From positions 25,292 to 89,291 of the forward strand of contig MWYY01000072.1 of assembly GCA_002050355.1 (NCBI GenBank): a stretch of DNA of 64,000 bases. Direction: 5' to 3'. A program made the position numbers and the translations under genes. Below, piece after piece: positions 9,949 to 19,428 of the stretch (its first letter is position 1; every line of letters starts with the position of its first letter). This DNA is from Acidobacteria bacterium 28-9. GTDB lineage: Bacteria > Acidobacteriota > Blastocatellia > Pyrinomonadales > Pyrinomonadaceae. The notes under the pieces are model-generated. The model saw nothing but the letters and a program-made list of their open reading frames with translations, had not been told where the DNA came from and did not search any database.

Positions 9949-11490
9949 TTAATTTGATTTTTGTTTGTCCGCTATTTCAACCGGATTCTTTCTGATGGGA
10001 ATCGGTTGAAGCGATTTTAAAAACTTTTCCTTATCAATTTGCTGCGGAACGATTCGTTCGTCCGGCAAAACCGAAACTCCGCCCGGCGAAAAACCCGTTG
10101 CCGGAAGCGTCGAGCCGAGAGCCGTTTCGAGCTCGGTCAGCGCGTTGTAATAATCGCGCAGAGATTGATTGTAGCCGGTCACGTTTTCGGTCAGGCGGCG
10201 TTGTTCATTGACGACTTCAAAAACGGAAAATTCGCCCAATCCGTAAGCCGAGCGGACGGTTTGCAGATTCGCTTCCGAGCGCGGCAGAATTTGCGTCGAA
10301 TACAAAACGAGCGATTCGGCTGCCGCGCGGTATTTGCGATAGGCGACGGCGACATCGCGTTTAATAGTTGATTCCAAAAATTCTCTCGTGCGCGTCGCCT
10401 GCAATCGCTCGCCGGTCGCCGATGCGATTTCGCCTTGATTGCGGTTGAAAATCGGAATATCAACCGACACGCCGAACGTCAATTCGTTATCTTTGTCGAG
10501 CGCGAAGCCGCCGCCTGCCGTCGGGGGCAAATCAACAATGCCTTTGCTGCGCGAAAAACGAACCGAAGCGGCGACGTTCGGAACAGCTTGCGCCCGCGCC
10601 AGATTGATTCGCGCCGCGCCGAGCTGCTCGCCGATTAGTGCCGCCTGCAAATCAGCTCGCTCGCGCAATGCGATGTCCGTTAGTTCCGTCAAACCCAAAT
10701 CGAGACGAGGCGGTCGGTCGGCTTGCGGCGCAAGGCGCAAAGATTCGGTAACGTCCGCTCCTGTCAAAGTTCTCAAATTCAAAAGCTGCGTTTCAAGTTC
10801 GCTTCTGGCTTGAATCGCCTGCACTTTCAAGCGGTCGCTTTCGACGCGCACTAAATTGACATCGAGCGGCGCGACATCGCCTTCTTTCAAACGCGCTTCG
10901 GTCACGCGAACGATTTCTTCATCGGCGGCAATGAGTTTTTCTAAAATATCGAGTTGGCGAGCGGCGGCAATCGCATTCGTATAGCTTTGACGAATTTCGG
11001 CGGCAAGCTGTCTTTCCAGTCTGACGACTTCGGCGCGTATCTGACTGAGTTCGAGTTCGGCGACCGCGACGCGCTTTGACCTTTTTCCGCCGAGTTCAAA
11101 AACCTGCGACACGCCGACCGATAAATCTGATTCCGCCTCGCCGCCTAAAAAACGCGGACTGCCGTATTCGGCATCGAGCGTCGGATTAGGTCGAAGTCTT
11201 GCTTGTCTGACGCGCCCTTCAGCAATCGCCAGACGCTGCCGCGCCGCGAGTAAATCCGCGCGCCGGCTTCCGCCGAGTTCGACGAGTCTTTCAACCGTCA
11301 AGCCGTCCTGCCCGACGAATTGCGCCGAACTCAATTTCACCGACGTTTGCGTCGGCGCGAGAACGGGCTGATCCTGCGAAAAAGCGGAGGCAATGAAAAC
11401 AAACATCACCGCCGCCGTCGCAAAAATACGGGAGAAAACTCCCGACTGAAAAAAACTGCCCTGATTCGATTTCTTGGTTGTCAAAAACAT
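9949..11490 (-). CDS. TolC-family outer membrane efflux protein (CzcC/CusC type)
   Basis: About 513 residues from the Met at MFLTTKKSNQ, with a signal peptide ending near ASAFSQ. Two OEP repeats are visible, with long helical stretches (RQRLAIAEGRVRQARLRPNP ... and LGAARINLARAQAVPN). It forms the outer-membrane channel of the efflux complex. An upstream in-frame start at 11559 would overlap the previous gene, so the internal Met was preferred. The following genes encode the adaptor and pump of the same complex. Confidence 0.9.
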   Translation of the reverse strand: MFLTTKKSNQGSFFQSGVFSRIFATAAVMFVFIASAFSQDQPVLAPTQTSVKLSSAQFVGQDGLTVERLVELGGSRRADLLAARQRLAIAEGRVRQARLRPNPTLDAEYGSPRFLGGEAESDLSVGVSQVFELGGKRSKRVAVAELELSQIRAEVVRLERQLAAEIRQSYTNAIAAARQLDILEKLIAADEEIVRVTEARLKEGDVAPLDVNLVRVESDRLKVQAIQARSELETQLLNLRTLTGADVTESLRLAPQADRPPRLDLGLTELTDIALRERADLQAALIGEQLGAARINLARAQAVPNVAASVRFSRSKGIVDLPPTAGGGFALDKDNELTFGVSVDIPIFNRNQGEIASATGERLQATRTREFLESTIKRDVAVAYRKYRAAAESLVLYSTQILPRSEANLQTVRSAYGLGEFSVFEVVNEQRRLTENVTGYNQSLRDYYNALTELETALGSTLPATGFSPGGVSVLPDERIVPQQIDKEKFLKSLQPIPIRKNPVEIADKQKSN

Positions 11491-11507
11491 TCTGAATTTT
11501 CTCTCAC

Positions 11508-12146
11508 TCAAGCGGAAACGGTTTCTTCCCCGATTTGTTTTTCGTCCGCCATTCGCCACACGAAGTAAAACAAAATCCCGAACAATCCCAAGACAACCGC
11601 GCCGACCAGATAAAGCAAAGCCGTATTCAGCCAGGACGCGCCGCCTTCCGCCGTTTCCGTCGAATGATGCGCGACTTCAACGCCGGAAAATGTCGCCGTA
11701 TCCGTTTCATTGCCGGATTTTAAGTTCGCGCGGACATTATAATTTCCTTCGGTCAGCGCGGGGATTTTTAGATTGTAGCTTCCGGCGGCGGTTTTTTCGG
11801 CGGCAATTTGCGTCACCGAGCCGCTTGCAGATTCGATTTCGATGGTCGGAACGGCTTCGTCAACCGCTTCGTTGGTGGCAAATTTAGTAACGAACAAACG
11901 GGCGGAAGCCGCCGTATCCGGTTCGAGCGCGGAATGTTTCAGTGTTATCTCAAAATCGCCGAGCCGAACGGTGCGCGAAACGGTTCCTGCCGCGGTCACG
12001 GCGGTTTTCGGCTTTTCGTCGCCGTGGTCTTCGCCGCCGTGAGCAAAAACTTGAGTTATATTTGCCGAAAACAACAGCGCGAACATCGCCAAAAGAGCGG
12101 CTGCCGAACTTCGCGGCTTAATTATGCCGGTATTAATTACTTTCAT
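11508..12146 (-). CDS. Membrane-anchored copper-resistance-like (CopC/YtkA-type) protein
   Basis: 212 residues, first gene of the minus-strand metal operon. It has a signal peptide (FSANITQVFAHGG), a His-rich mature N-terminus (HGGEDHGDE), an immunoglobulin-like beta domain of the FixH/YtkA/CopC kind, and a C-terminal transmembrane helix near residues 175-197 with a short cytoplasmic tail. The AAGGAGAT ribosome site precedes the ATG. It is probably a periplasmic metal binder. No exact family could be fixed by eye. Confidence 0.65.
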   Translation of the reverse strand: MKVINTGIIKPRSSAAALLAMFALLFSANITQVFAHGGEDHGDEKPKTAVTAAGTVSRTVRLGDFEITLKHSALEPDTAASARLFVTKFATNEAVDEAVPTIEIESASGSVTQIAAEKTAAGSYNLKIPALTEGNYNVRANLKSGNETDTATFSGVEVAHHSTETAEGGASWLNTALLYLVGAVVLGLFGILFYFVWRMADEKQIGEETVSA

Positions 12147-12552
12147 AAAAATTATCTCCTTAAATCTTTCTCGAAAAATAGATTTGACGGATTGTTCCTG
12201 TAATTTTTCTCCTAAAACCTACTGCAAAGCCCGTGCCGTAACCCGACCCTTTTCAAAGAATTACTTAATGCCGAAAAACATTAGGCTTTCCGCCGATTTC
12301 TGGAAAACTCACGAGCATTTAACCGGCATCGTCTTGCCTATTAGCAAACATAGTTGTCTGATAACGAACAGTCGTTTCGAGAATCCCGTTTAACCGGGTG
12401 ATTTAGGCGGCTGTAATTTGTCGGTGGGAAATAAGAACCTGAAATCCTGTTAATACGCGCCATAAACAATCGTCGAAAAAGAACCGAGTTTTTGGGGCGG
12501 TAAGAATTATTGTGTGATTCCAAATTTAAAGAAAATAAGGGAAATTACACGG

Positions 12553-12816
12553 ATGACATTAAGAAAATAGAATTTCGATGATTTGTTTTGGGATTATCAG
12601 AATCCTGAAGACTTGCCCGATGAGAACGGATTATTAAAACAATTGACGAAAGCTCTGCTTGATGCGAGCGACGGACGCGGAATTGACACACAAATCAGAC
12701 TTTAATGCCAATTCGGAATCGGAGTTTGGCGATGAATCAAATAGTGATACTTTTTGAGGGTAGAATGCTGATTGCGGGACTGACAGAAAACTCAATTACA
12801 CAAAATATTTGACACT
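12553..12816 (+). mobile_element. Degraded IS256-family transposase fragment
   Basis: A broken frame reads NPEDLPDENGLLKQLTKALL, which matches the N-terminus of IS256/Mutator-type transposases. It contains an early TAG and loses homology after about 40 residues. An ACACAAAATATTTGACA-like end around 12797-12813 resembles IS256 terminal repeats. The rest of the 12150-12815 gap shows no supported gene, so this interval appears to be the scar of an insertion sequence. Confidence 0.65.
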
Positions 12817-12817
12817 A

Positions 12818-13063
12818 TCAATCTTTAGGACGAAGGACAATTTCATCTTCACACACGCGGATTGTTTCTTCCGGGATTTTTATGGGATTCTGGCGTGTAA
12901 CCCGGTAAATTTTCTCCGTTTCAAGACCGACTGCCACGAACTCTTCACACTTTGGTTGGGTCGGCACATTATTTTCAAACAAGGTAATCCGGGCAAAGCT
13001 AAAAATCACACCGACAATGAAAGTTAATAATGCCGTCATCAATTTTTTAGGAAAACTCCTCAT
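12818..13063 (-). CDS. Small hypothetical secreted or membrane-anchored protein
   Basis: About 81 residues with one hydrophobic N-terminal segment (TALLTFIVGVIFSF) and a polar C-terminus with two cysteines (KCEEF, VCEDE). No recognised domain. It lies just downstream of the MerR gene on the same strand (24 bp gap), so it could be co-transcribed with it. The start is uncertain among three closely spaced candidates. Confidence 0.45.
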   Translation of the reverse strand: MRSFPKKLMTALLTFIVGVIFSFARITLFENNVPTQPKCEEFVAVGLETEKIYRVTRQNPIKIPEETIRVCEDEIVLRPKD

Positions 13064-13086
13064 ATTCAACTGGCGTGACCGGCAAT

Positions 13087-13497
13087 CTATTTAACTCTTT
13101 GCAAACTAATTTTTTTCAGACATTGACATTCGCCAGCCGAGCCGTTGCCCTTACAGGTAGCAGTTAACTGCGTCAATGCTTTTTTCATGGAATTTAATGT
13201 TTTTATCTTCGTTTCAATATCAGCTACTTTTGCCTGCGCCAGTTTTCGCACATCCGCACCCGTCGAATGCGGATTAACCTGCAAGGCGAGAAGTTCTTTG
13301 ATTTCTTTGAGCGAAAATCCTAATTCCTGAGCCTGTTTAATAAACCGAATCCGCTCGACCGATTCCGCAGGGAAGGCGCGGTAGCCTGACTCTAAACGCG
13401 GCGGCTTCGGCAGAAGTCCCTGTCGCTCGTAATACCGTATGGTTTGCGAATTCACTTCGCTGCGCTTCGCCAATTCGCCGACTGTTAATCGTTCCAT
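13087..13497 (-). CDS. MerR-family metal-responsive transcriptional regulator
   Basis: 136 residues from MERLTVGEL. The N-terminal winged helix has the signatures SQTIRYYERQGLLPKPPR and GYRAF, followed by a dimerisation helix (residues about 80-110) and a C-terminal metal loop CKGNGSAGEC, a CX8C spacing, plus an extra QC. The position equivalent to MerR Cys79 (ahead of the dimerisation helix) is not Cys, which fits CueR-type monovalent-ion sensors better than Hg/Cd sensors, although CueR normally has CX7C. It lies between two divergent metal-efflux operons and probably controls one or both as well as itself. Confidence 0.9.
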   Translation of the reverse strand: MERLTVGELAKRSEVNSQTIRYYERQGLLPKPPRLESGYRAFPAESVERIRFIKQAQELGFSLKEIKELLALQVNPHSTGADVRKLAQAKVADIETKIKTLNSMKKALTQLTATCKGNGSAGECQCLKKISLQRVK

Positions 13498-13519
13498 TAG
13501 ATTTATCCTTCCATTTACT

Positions 13520-13551
13520 ACTGTAAACCTTATACCTAAATATAAGGTCAA
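13520..13551 (-). promoter_or_regulatory. MerR-type promoter and operator
   Basis: On the minus strand TTGACC and TACAGT are separated by 20 bp, the abnormally long spacer characteristic of MerR-activated promoters. A perfect palindrome ACCTTATA-6 bp-TATAAGGT (13527-13548) fills the spacer. It lies directly upstream of the MerR gene. Confidence 0.85.
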
Positions 13552-13736
13552 GTATGAAACTACAATTGCCGGCAAATCCGGTCAGTATGCCGACTTTTTC
13601 AGCTGTCAAGCGGAAACGGAAGAAGTTTTCCGTCAATTAATCCATACCAGCCGCCGATCTAATACGCGAATGGTTAAAGTTTTTGGGAATTGCCGTCAGT
13701 TGACAAAAGAAGACCTGGAACAAAAACATTATGAAA

Positions 13737-13776
13737 TGGAATAAACTTGACAATGTTTTGACTTATTCCATATAGT
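13737..13776 (+). promoter_or_regulatory. Promoter of the plus-strand metal operon with flanking palindrome
   Basis: TTGACA (13747) and TATAGT (13771) are 18 bp apart. The inverted repeat TGGAATAA ... TTATTCCA (13737-13744 and 13763-13770) brackets the -35 box and most of the spacer, suggesting an operator for a dimeric regulator different from the MerR palindrome. Confidence 0.6.
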
Positions 13777-13786
13777 GAAGTTGAAG

Positions 13787-14176
13787 ATGAAGAAATGGCT
13801 GACATCGCTTTTCCTGCTTTTCGCGCTCGCCTCCGGCGTGCTGGCGGGAACGCCTGTTTTTTCGGGCAACGCGGAAAACGGTATGTCGGCAATGGCGTGC
13901 TGTAAAAAGAAACCGAAAGATTGCGATGCTAAAAGCGTCAGCGCGGCACAACTTTGCTGCGCGATAAATTGCGGCAATCCTGCGCCAACTTCGCCAGGCG
14001 CGTCATTTAACTTTTCGCCTTTAGCGGTCATTATCAGCGATTCGATTCTCAAACAAATCGCATCCTTGCTCGGACAACAAAAACCGGCTTTAAATGTTTC
14101 CTTTTCGTTTGAGCGCGTAACTTTCTCGCAAAAATTCCAACCCAAATATATTCAGCATCATTCGTTTTTAATTTAG
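13787..14176 (+). CDS. Small Cys-rich secreted protein of metal-resistance locus
   Basis: About 129 residues with a signal peptide (WLTSLFLLFALASGVLAG). The mature part has CC pairs (MACCKKKPKDC, QLCCAINCG) that suggest a soft-metal ligand cluster, then a featureless C-terminus. It is the first gene after the putative operon promoter; a GTG at 13775 would add four residues but overlaps the -10 box, so the ATG is preferred. No named family recognised; a metal chaperone or sponge role is inference from context. Confidence 0.6.
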   Translation: MKKWLTSLFLLFALASGVLAGTPVFSGNAENGMSAMACCKKKPKDCDAKSVSAAQLCCAINCGNPAPTSPGASFNFSPLAVIISDSILKQIASLLGQQKPALNVSFSFERVTFSQKFQPKYIQHHSFLI

Positions 14177-14317
14177 TTTCAAGGGCGTAGTGTGCCTTGT
14201 CGCAGGCGAAGTGCGTCTGCGCGGGGCTTTTTGTTTGCGCGTCTTGGTGTGTCTTTTTTAGGGCATCCGTGACGGAAAATTCTATTTCAATTCGTTTCAA
14301 TTTAAGGAGATTTCAAA

Positions 14318-14773
14318 ATGAAAAAAATTATTCTATTTGTTGGTTTCGCATCACTTTTCACGTTAATTCTTTTGGCTGCGGCTTGCAGTTCAGGCACTCA
14401 GCCGACCGCGTCTAATCCGGTTCCGGGGAAAGTCATTAAAGCAGCGCCGATTGGCAACAATCTGATGGTGACGCTCTCAAACGACACGGGCAAACTTAAA
14501 AACGGCGAACAGGAAATCTTTCTCTCTTTTACCGATGCTTCGGGCAAAGCGGTTGATGTCGGTATGGTCAGTGCCGCCGCGCTTAATTTTCAAATGCCCG
14601 CGATGGGAAGTATGGCGCAGATGAATGATGCGGCGATTTTTACGACGACATCCGTGCCGGGCGTTTACAAGGGCAAAGTCAGAATCGAGATGCCCGGCGA
14701 GTGGCAGGCGCAAATCAGTTATGAAGGCTCTGCCGGAAACGGCAAAACTTCGATTCCCGTGACTGCTTACTAG
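14318..14773 (+). CDS. YtkA/FixH-like lipoprotein
   Basis: 151 residues with a clear lipobox (LLAAACSSG, Cys near 24) and one beta domain of YtkA type ([50 protein letters not shown]). The Met-rich loop is typical of copper-associated YtkA-like proteins. It lies 8 bp upstream of the CusA-like pump and preceded by AAGGAGA, so it is co-transcribed. It probably assists periplasmic metal handling. Confidence 0.75.
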   Translation: MKKIILFVGFASLFTLILLAAACSSGTQPTASNPVPGKVIKAAPIGNNLMVTLSNDTGKLKNGEQEIFLSFTDASGKAVDVGMVSAAALNFQMPAMGSMAQMNDAAIFTTTSVPGVYKGKVRIEMPGEWQAQISYEGSAGNGKTSIPVTAY

Positions 14774-14781
14774 ATAAAAAT

Positions 14782-17700
14782 ATGATTAACCGGCTTATCG
14801 AATGGTCGCTCAAAAATCGCGGTATCGTCATCGCTTTTTACGTTGCGCTGGCGGCGGCGGGCTATTGGGCTTTGACGCGCACGCCGATTGACGCGATTCC
14901 AGACTTGTCCGACAACCAGGTCATCGTTTTCACCGATTGGGCTGGACGTTCTCCCCAGGAAGTCGAAGACCAGGTAACTTATCCGCTCGTAACAAACTTG
15001 CAGGGTTTGCCGGGGGTGCGTGTCGTGCGGGCGAGTTCTGCGTTCAGCTTTTCGATGATTAACATCATTTTTGAAGACAATATAGATTTGTATTGGGCGC
15101 GAACCCGCGTTCTCGAACGGCTTAATCTCGTCTCAAAACAATTGCCCGAAGGCGTTGTGCCGACGCTCGGACCCGATGCGACCGGAGTCGGGCAGGTTTT
15201 CTGGTATACGCTCGAATCTGACACGATGAATTTGCGCGATTTGCGCTCCCTGCAGGATTGGTTTGTCCGCTATCAATTAAATTCCGTTCCGGGCGTGGCG
15301 GAAGTCGCCTCGGTCGGCGGATACGTGCAGCAATATCAGGTTGATGTTGACCCGAACAAACTGCGCGGGCTTAATATTCCGCTGTCAACCGTCGTCGAAG
15401 CCGTGCAGCGTTCAAACAACAACGTCGGCGGAAACGTCGTCGAGCAAGCCGGACAATGGGCGGTCGTGCGCGGCATCGGGTTAATTGAATCGGCGGCGGA
15501 TGTCGAAAACGTCGTTATCGGCTCAAATAACGGAACGCCGATTTATGTCAAAAACGTCGCCGAAGTAAAACTCGGTAACGCTTTTCGCACCGGCGCGTTA
15601 GATAAAAACGGCAAGGAAGCCGTCGGCGGCGTGGTCATCGCGCGCTACGGCGTGAACACGCTCGAAGTCATCGAAGCGGTCAAGAAAAAAATCGAAGAAT
15701 TAAAGGCTGGTTTGCCCGAAGGCGTTTCAGTTGTTCCTTTTTACGACCGCACGCAGCTTATCAATCGCGCAACTTCCACCTTAAAAACGGCTCTGATTGA
15801 AGAACTGATTCTGGTCACGCTCGCGCACATCATTTTTCTGGCGCATTTTCGCTCGATTCTGATTGTCACGATTCCCTTGCCGCTCGCCGTGCTTGTCTCT
15901 TTTCTGTTTATGTATTTTATGGGCATCAGTTCAAATCTGATGTCGCTCGCCGGAATCGCCATCGCCATCGGCGTGCTGGTGGACGCGGGAATTGTCGTCA
16001 CCGAAAACGCTTTTCGCTATATCGAGCAGCATGACATCAACCTGAAAGACAAACCCGCCGTCTGGCGGGCGGTTCTCGAATCTACCAAACTCGTCGGGCG
16101 ACCGACATTCTTTTCGATGGCGATTATCATTCTCGCCTTCGTTCCGGTTTTCGCGCTCATCGGGCAGGAAGGAAAACTGTTTCATCCGCTCGCTTTTACA
16201 AAGACTTTTGCGATGGTCGCCGCGACGATTATTGCCATCAGTCTGGTTCCCGTGCTTTGCACTTTTTTGCTCGGCGGAAAAATTCACTCCGAACAATCAA
16301 ATCCGGTGATGCGTTTTCTGCACCGGCTTTACCAACCCGCTCTCGGTTTCGCTCTCGCGCATCGCGTCTTAACGGTCGCCGCCGCGCTCGTCCTTTTTCT
16401 CGGCGCGGTTTTTCTGGCAACCGGCATCGGCAACGAGTTTATGCCGCCTCTGAACGAAGGCGACGTGATGTTTATGCCCGTGACCGACCCGGCGATTTCG
16501 ATTGACGAAGCCCGCAAGATTATGAGCAGGCAGGACGAAATCCTTAAAAATGTTCCCGAAGTCGCCTGGGCGGTCGGAAAAGCCGGACGCGCCGAAACTT
16601 CGACCGACCCGGCGCCGGTGAATATGAACGAAACAATCGTTCACTTGAAGCCACAGGAAGAATGGCGGTCGGGAATGACGCGGGAAAAATTGATTGCCGA
16701 GATGGACGCGGCTGTGAAAATGCCCGGGGTGACGAACATCTGGACGCAGCCGATTATCAACCGTATCGAGATGCTTTCGACCGGAATTCGCTCGGAAGTC
16801 GGAATCAAGATTTTCGGCAACGATTTGAAAACTCTGGAAACGGTTTCGCGGCAAATCGCGGATGTCGTCAAAATCGTTCCCGGCGCGGCGGACGTTTATC
16901 CCGAACAAATCAGCGGCGCGCCGTATATTGACATTAAGATAAATCGTCAGGCGGCGGCGCGATACGGGATTGACACGCGGATGATTGAAGACGCAATCGA
17001 AAAAGGCATCGGGGAGACGAATTTATCGGTGACGATTGAAGGGCGCAGACGTTTCCCGATTCGTGTCCGCTACGCGCCGGAGTTTCGCGCGAGCGCCGAA
17101 GCCATCGGGCAAATTCCGATTATGGCAGCGAACGGCAACACCGTTCCGCTCGCTCAATTAGCCGACGTTCGCAAGGTTGAAGGTCCGACGATGATTTCGA
17201 GCGAGAACGGACTTCTGCGCGGCACGGTTCTATTAAATGTCCGCGGGCGCGATGTCGGCTCGTTCGTCGAGGAAGCGCGGGCGGCAATCACCAAACAAGT
17301 GCCGTTGCCCGCCGGATATTACATCAATTGGAGCGGTCAATACGAAAACCAGCAGCGCGCCCGCGCCCGTCTGCTGATCGTTATTCCGATTGTTTTGCTG
17401 GTAATTTTCGGCTTGCTTTATCTGACTTATCACTCCGTGCTGGAAGCCGCGCACGTTCTTCTCGCCGTGCCGTTCGCCTTGACGGGCGGCGTGTATCTGG
17501 TTTGGTTTTTGGGCTACAACTTTTCGGTCGCCGTCTGGGTCGGCTTTATCGCGCTCTTTGGAACAGCCGTTCAAACCGGCGTGGTGATGGTGATTTATCT
17601 GAACGAAGCGGTTGAGAAAAAACGCCACGAGCTTGGCGGACGCTTGACGCGCAAAGCATTGATGGAAGCCGTCAAGGAAGGAGCGTTGCTGCGTCTCAGA

Positions 17701-18018
17701 CCGAAAGTGATGACTGTTTCGACGGTCGTGGCGGGACTACTGCCGATTATGTGGAGTTCGAGCGCGGGTTCGGAAGTGATGAAACCGCTTGCCACGCCCG
17801 TTCTCGGCGGAATGGTTTCGAGCCTGCTGCACGTTTTGATTGTAACGCCGGTGATTTTTTACTGGATTCACGAGCGCGAGTTAAGAAAAGAAGAAAAAGC
17901 GGCAGTTTCGTCTGCGCGAGAAGCGGAAGATTTTGATAAAGGCGAGTTTGAAAACGGCGAACCGGACGCGCCCGTAGAAACCGGAAAACGTAATGAGAAG
18001 GAGATTACCCGCATTTAA
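14782..18018 (+). CDS. cusA: CusA-like Cu(I)/Ag(I) RND efflux permease
   Basis: 1078 residues, intact, with the RND layout: TM1, a large periplasmic domain, six TMs, a second periplasmic domain (about 560-880) and five further TMs. Residues aligned with the three methionines of E. coli CusA are present ([24 protein letters not shown]), supporting Cu(I) or Ag(I) as substrate. It contrasts with the other, broken pump in this window, which lacks them. It is followed by its own TolC and adaptor genes, making a full tripartite set. The start overlaps nothing and sits 8 bp after the lipoprotein gene. Confidence 0.92.
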   Translation: MINRLIEWSLKNRGIVIAFYVALAAAGYWALTRTPIDAIPDLSDNQVIVFTDWAGRSPQEVEDQVTYPLVTNLQGLPGVRVVRASSAFSFSMINIIFEDNIDLYWARTRVLERLNLVSKQLPEGVVPTLGPDATGVGQVFWYTLESDTMNLRDLRSLQDWFVRYQLNSVPGVAEVASVGGYVQQYQVDVDPNKLRGLNIPLSTVVEAVQRSNNNVGGNVVEQAGQWAVVRGIGLIESAADVENVVIGSNNGTPIYVKNVAEVKLGNAFRTGALDKNGKEAVGGVVIARYGVNTLEVIEAVKKKIEELKAGLPEGVSVVPFYDRTQLINRATSTLKTALIEELILVTLAHIIFLAHFRSILIVTIPLPLAVLVSFLFMYFMGISSNLMSLAGIAIAIGVLVDAGIVVTENAFRYIEQHDINLKDKPAVWRAVLESTKLVGRPTFFSMAIIILAFVPVFALIGQEGKLFHPLAFTKTFAMVAATIIAISLVPVLCTFLLGGKIHSEQSNPVMRFLHRLYQPALGFALAHRVLTVAAALVLFLGAVFLATGIGNEFMPPLNEGDVMFMPVTDPAISIDEARKIMSRQDEILKNVPEVAWAVGKAGRAETSTDPAPVNMNETIVHLKPQEEWRSGMTREKLIAEMDAAVKMPGVTNIWTQPIINRIEMLSTGIRSEVGIKIFGNDLKTLETVSRQIADVVKIVPGAADVYPEQISGAPYIDIKINRQAAARYGIDTRMIEDAIEKGIGETNLSVTIEGRRRFPIRVRYAPEFRASAEAIGQIPIMAANGNTVPLAQLADVRKVEGPTMISSENGLLRGTVLLNVRGRDVGSFVEEARAAITKQVPLPAGYYINWSGQYENQQRARARLLIVIPIVLLVIFGLLYLTYHSVLEAAHVLLAVPFALTGGVYLVWFLGYNFSVAVWVGFIALFGTAVQTGVVMVIYLNEAVEKKRHELGGRLTRKALMEAVKEGALLRLRPKVMTVSTVVAGLLPIMWSSSAGSEVMKPLATPVLGGMVSSLLHVLIVTPVIFYWIHERELRKEEKAAVSSAREAEDFDKGEFENGEPDAPVETGKRNEKEITRI

Positions 18019-18063
18019 AAAGAACCGACGGCAGCGCGGGCGTGCCGGTTCAGCAATAACAAA

Positions 18064-19428
18064 ATGTTTTTCAAATTTACCAAAAAAATTTCGCGGCGGT
18101 TGCTGTGCGCCGGTTTACTGCTGGCGGCGCAGATGCCCGCCTTAGCTCAAACGCAGCCGACCACTTTGCCGGATGAGCCGGCGACTTTATCGCGCTATCT
18201 CGACCAAACAGGCGGGATGACGGCGGATGAAGCCGTCGCTTTCGCGCTCTTGAATAACGGCGAGATGGCGGCTGCGCGAAAAGAAATCGAAGCGGCGCGC
18301 GCCCTTGTCAAACAAGCTCGGTTAAGACCGAATCCAAGCGTGGAGTTCAGTCGTCAGGAGCAAATCGGAGGCTCCGACAATGACACGATGATCGCGGGAA
18401 GTTTGCCGCTCGAACTCGGCGGGCGGCGAAAAACGCGCGTCAATGTCGCCGAAGCCGAATTGTCCGTGCGCGAAAAAGAAGTTGCCAACCGCGAGCGACT
18501 GCTGGCGGCGGAAGTTCGCGCCAAATTCGGCGAAGCACTGGCAAACACGCTCAAACTGAAACTGGTGGAAGATCTGCTCGAAACAGCCGTCGGCGGATTC
18601 CGACTCGTGCAGGCTCGCGTGGGCGAGGGCAAAACCGCGCCGCTCGAAGAAAATATGACGCTTGTCGAAGTCAATCGCCTGCGCTCGACGCGCGAAACCG
18701 AAGCGGGCAAAACCGAAATCTCATTTTTAGAACTTCGCAATCTGCTCGGAATGAAACCGGAAGAACCGCTGCGGCTGCGCGGCGATTTTCGGGACTTGCT
18801 CGCGCCTTTACCGCCGCTCGCCGAAGCGACTCAACAGGCTTTGCAGACGCGCCCCGACTTGCTCGCGGTGCAGGCGATGGAAACTCTCGCCGCAGCGCAA
18901 ATCGAACAGGCGCGAGCCGCTGGGCGTATTGACGCAAGCGTTTCGGCAGGTTATGGACGAAACAATTTCAGCTTTCCCGTCAATGGCATTACCAACGCGG
19001 GGCAACTAAGACCTGTGCAGGATGTTTTTCATTCTTTCAAATTCGGCGTTACCTTCGAGCTTCCCGTCCGCAACCGCAATCAAGGCGCGATTGAAGCCGC
19101 CGCCGCCAATTTATCCGCCGCCGGGACGCGTCGCCAATTTGCCGAACTGACGATTCGCCGCAAAGTCGCCGCCGCTTTCGCCCGCTACCAAAGCGCGGCT
19201 CGCGCCAATGAGATTTTCCGCGTCGGCGTGCGCGACCAAGCCAATGCCAACTTGCAGGTCGTGCGGCAAACATACGAACTCGGAGCGCGAAATTTAATTG
19301 ATTACCTGATTGAGCAACGCCGCTTTATCGAGCTTGAAAACGAATTTATTGACGCGCAACTGGCGGTTTACACGGCGCGGGTGGAAATTTTGCGGGCGAC
19401 GAACGCGCCGGAGTTGATAAAGAAATGA
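18064..19428 (+). CDS. TolC-family outer membrane efflux protein
   Basis: 454 residues with a signal peptide ending ALAQTQ and two OEP helical repeats (MAAARKEIEAARALVKQARL; AAQIEQARAAGRIDASVSAG). It forms the outer-membrane duct of the CusA-like complex. Its stop overlaps the start of the adaptor gene by 4 bp (ATGA). A GC-rich inverted repeat GAACCG...CGGTTC lies in the 45-bp gap after the pump gene and may tune relative expression. Confidence 0.9.
   Translation: MFFKFTKKISRRLLCAGLLLAAQMPALAQTQPTTLPDEPATLSRYLDQTGGMTADEAVAFALLNNGEMAAARKEIEAARALVKQARLRPNPSVEFSRQEQIGGSDNDTMIAGSLPLELGGRRKTRVNVAEAELSVREKEVANRERLLAAEVRAKFGEALANTLKLKLVEDLLETAVGGFRLVQARVGEGKTAPLEENMTLVEVNRLRSTRETEAGKTEISFLELRNLLGMKPEEPLRLRGDFRDLLAPLPPLAEATQQALQTRPDLLAVQAMETLAAAQIEQARAAGRIDASVSAGYGRNNFSFPVNGITNAGQLRPVQDVFHSFKFGVTFELPVRNRNQGAIEAAAANLSAAGTRRQFAELTIRRKVAAAFARYQSAARANEIFRVGVRDQANANLQVVRQTYELGARNLIDYLIEQRRFIELENEFIDAQLAVYTARVEILRATNAPELIKK

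Noticed and set aside
12124..12393. 89-codon plus-strand frame after the metal operon start
   Set aside because: No recognisable domain, no ribosome site, and it overlaps the operon leader; treated as chance.
16238..17628. Minus-strand open frames opposite the CusA-like gene
   Set aside because: They are antisense shadows of a clearly conserved 1078-residue protein.
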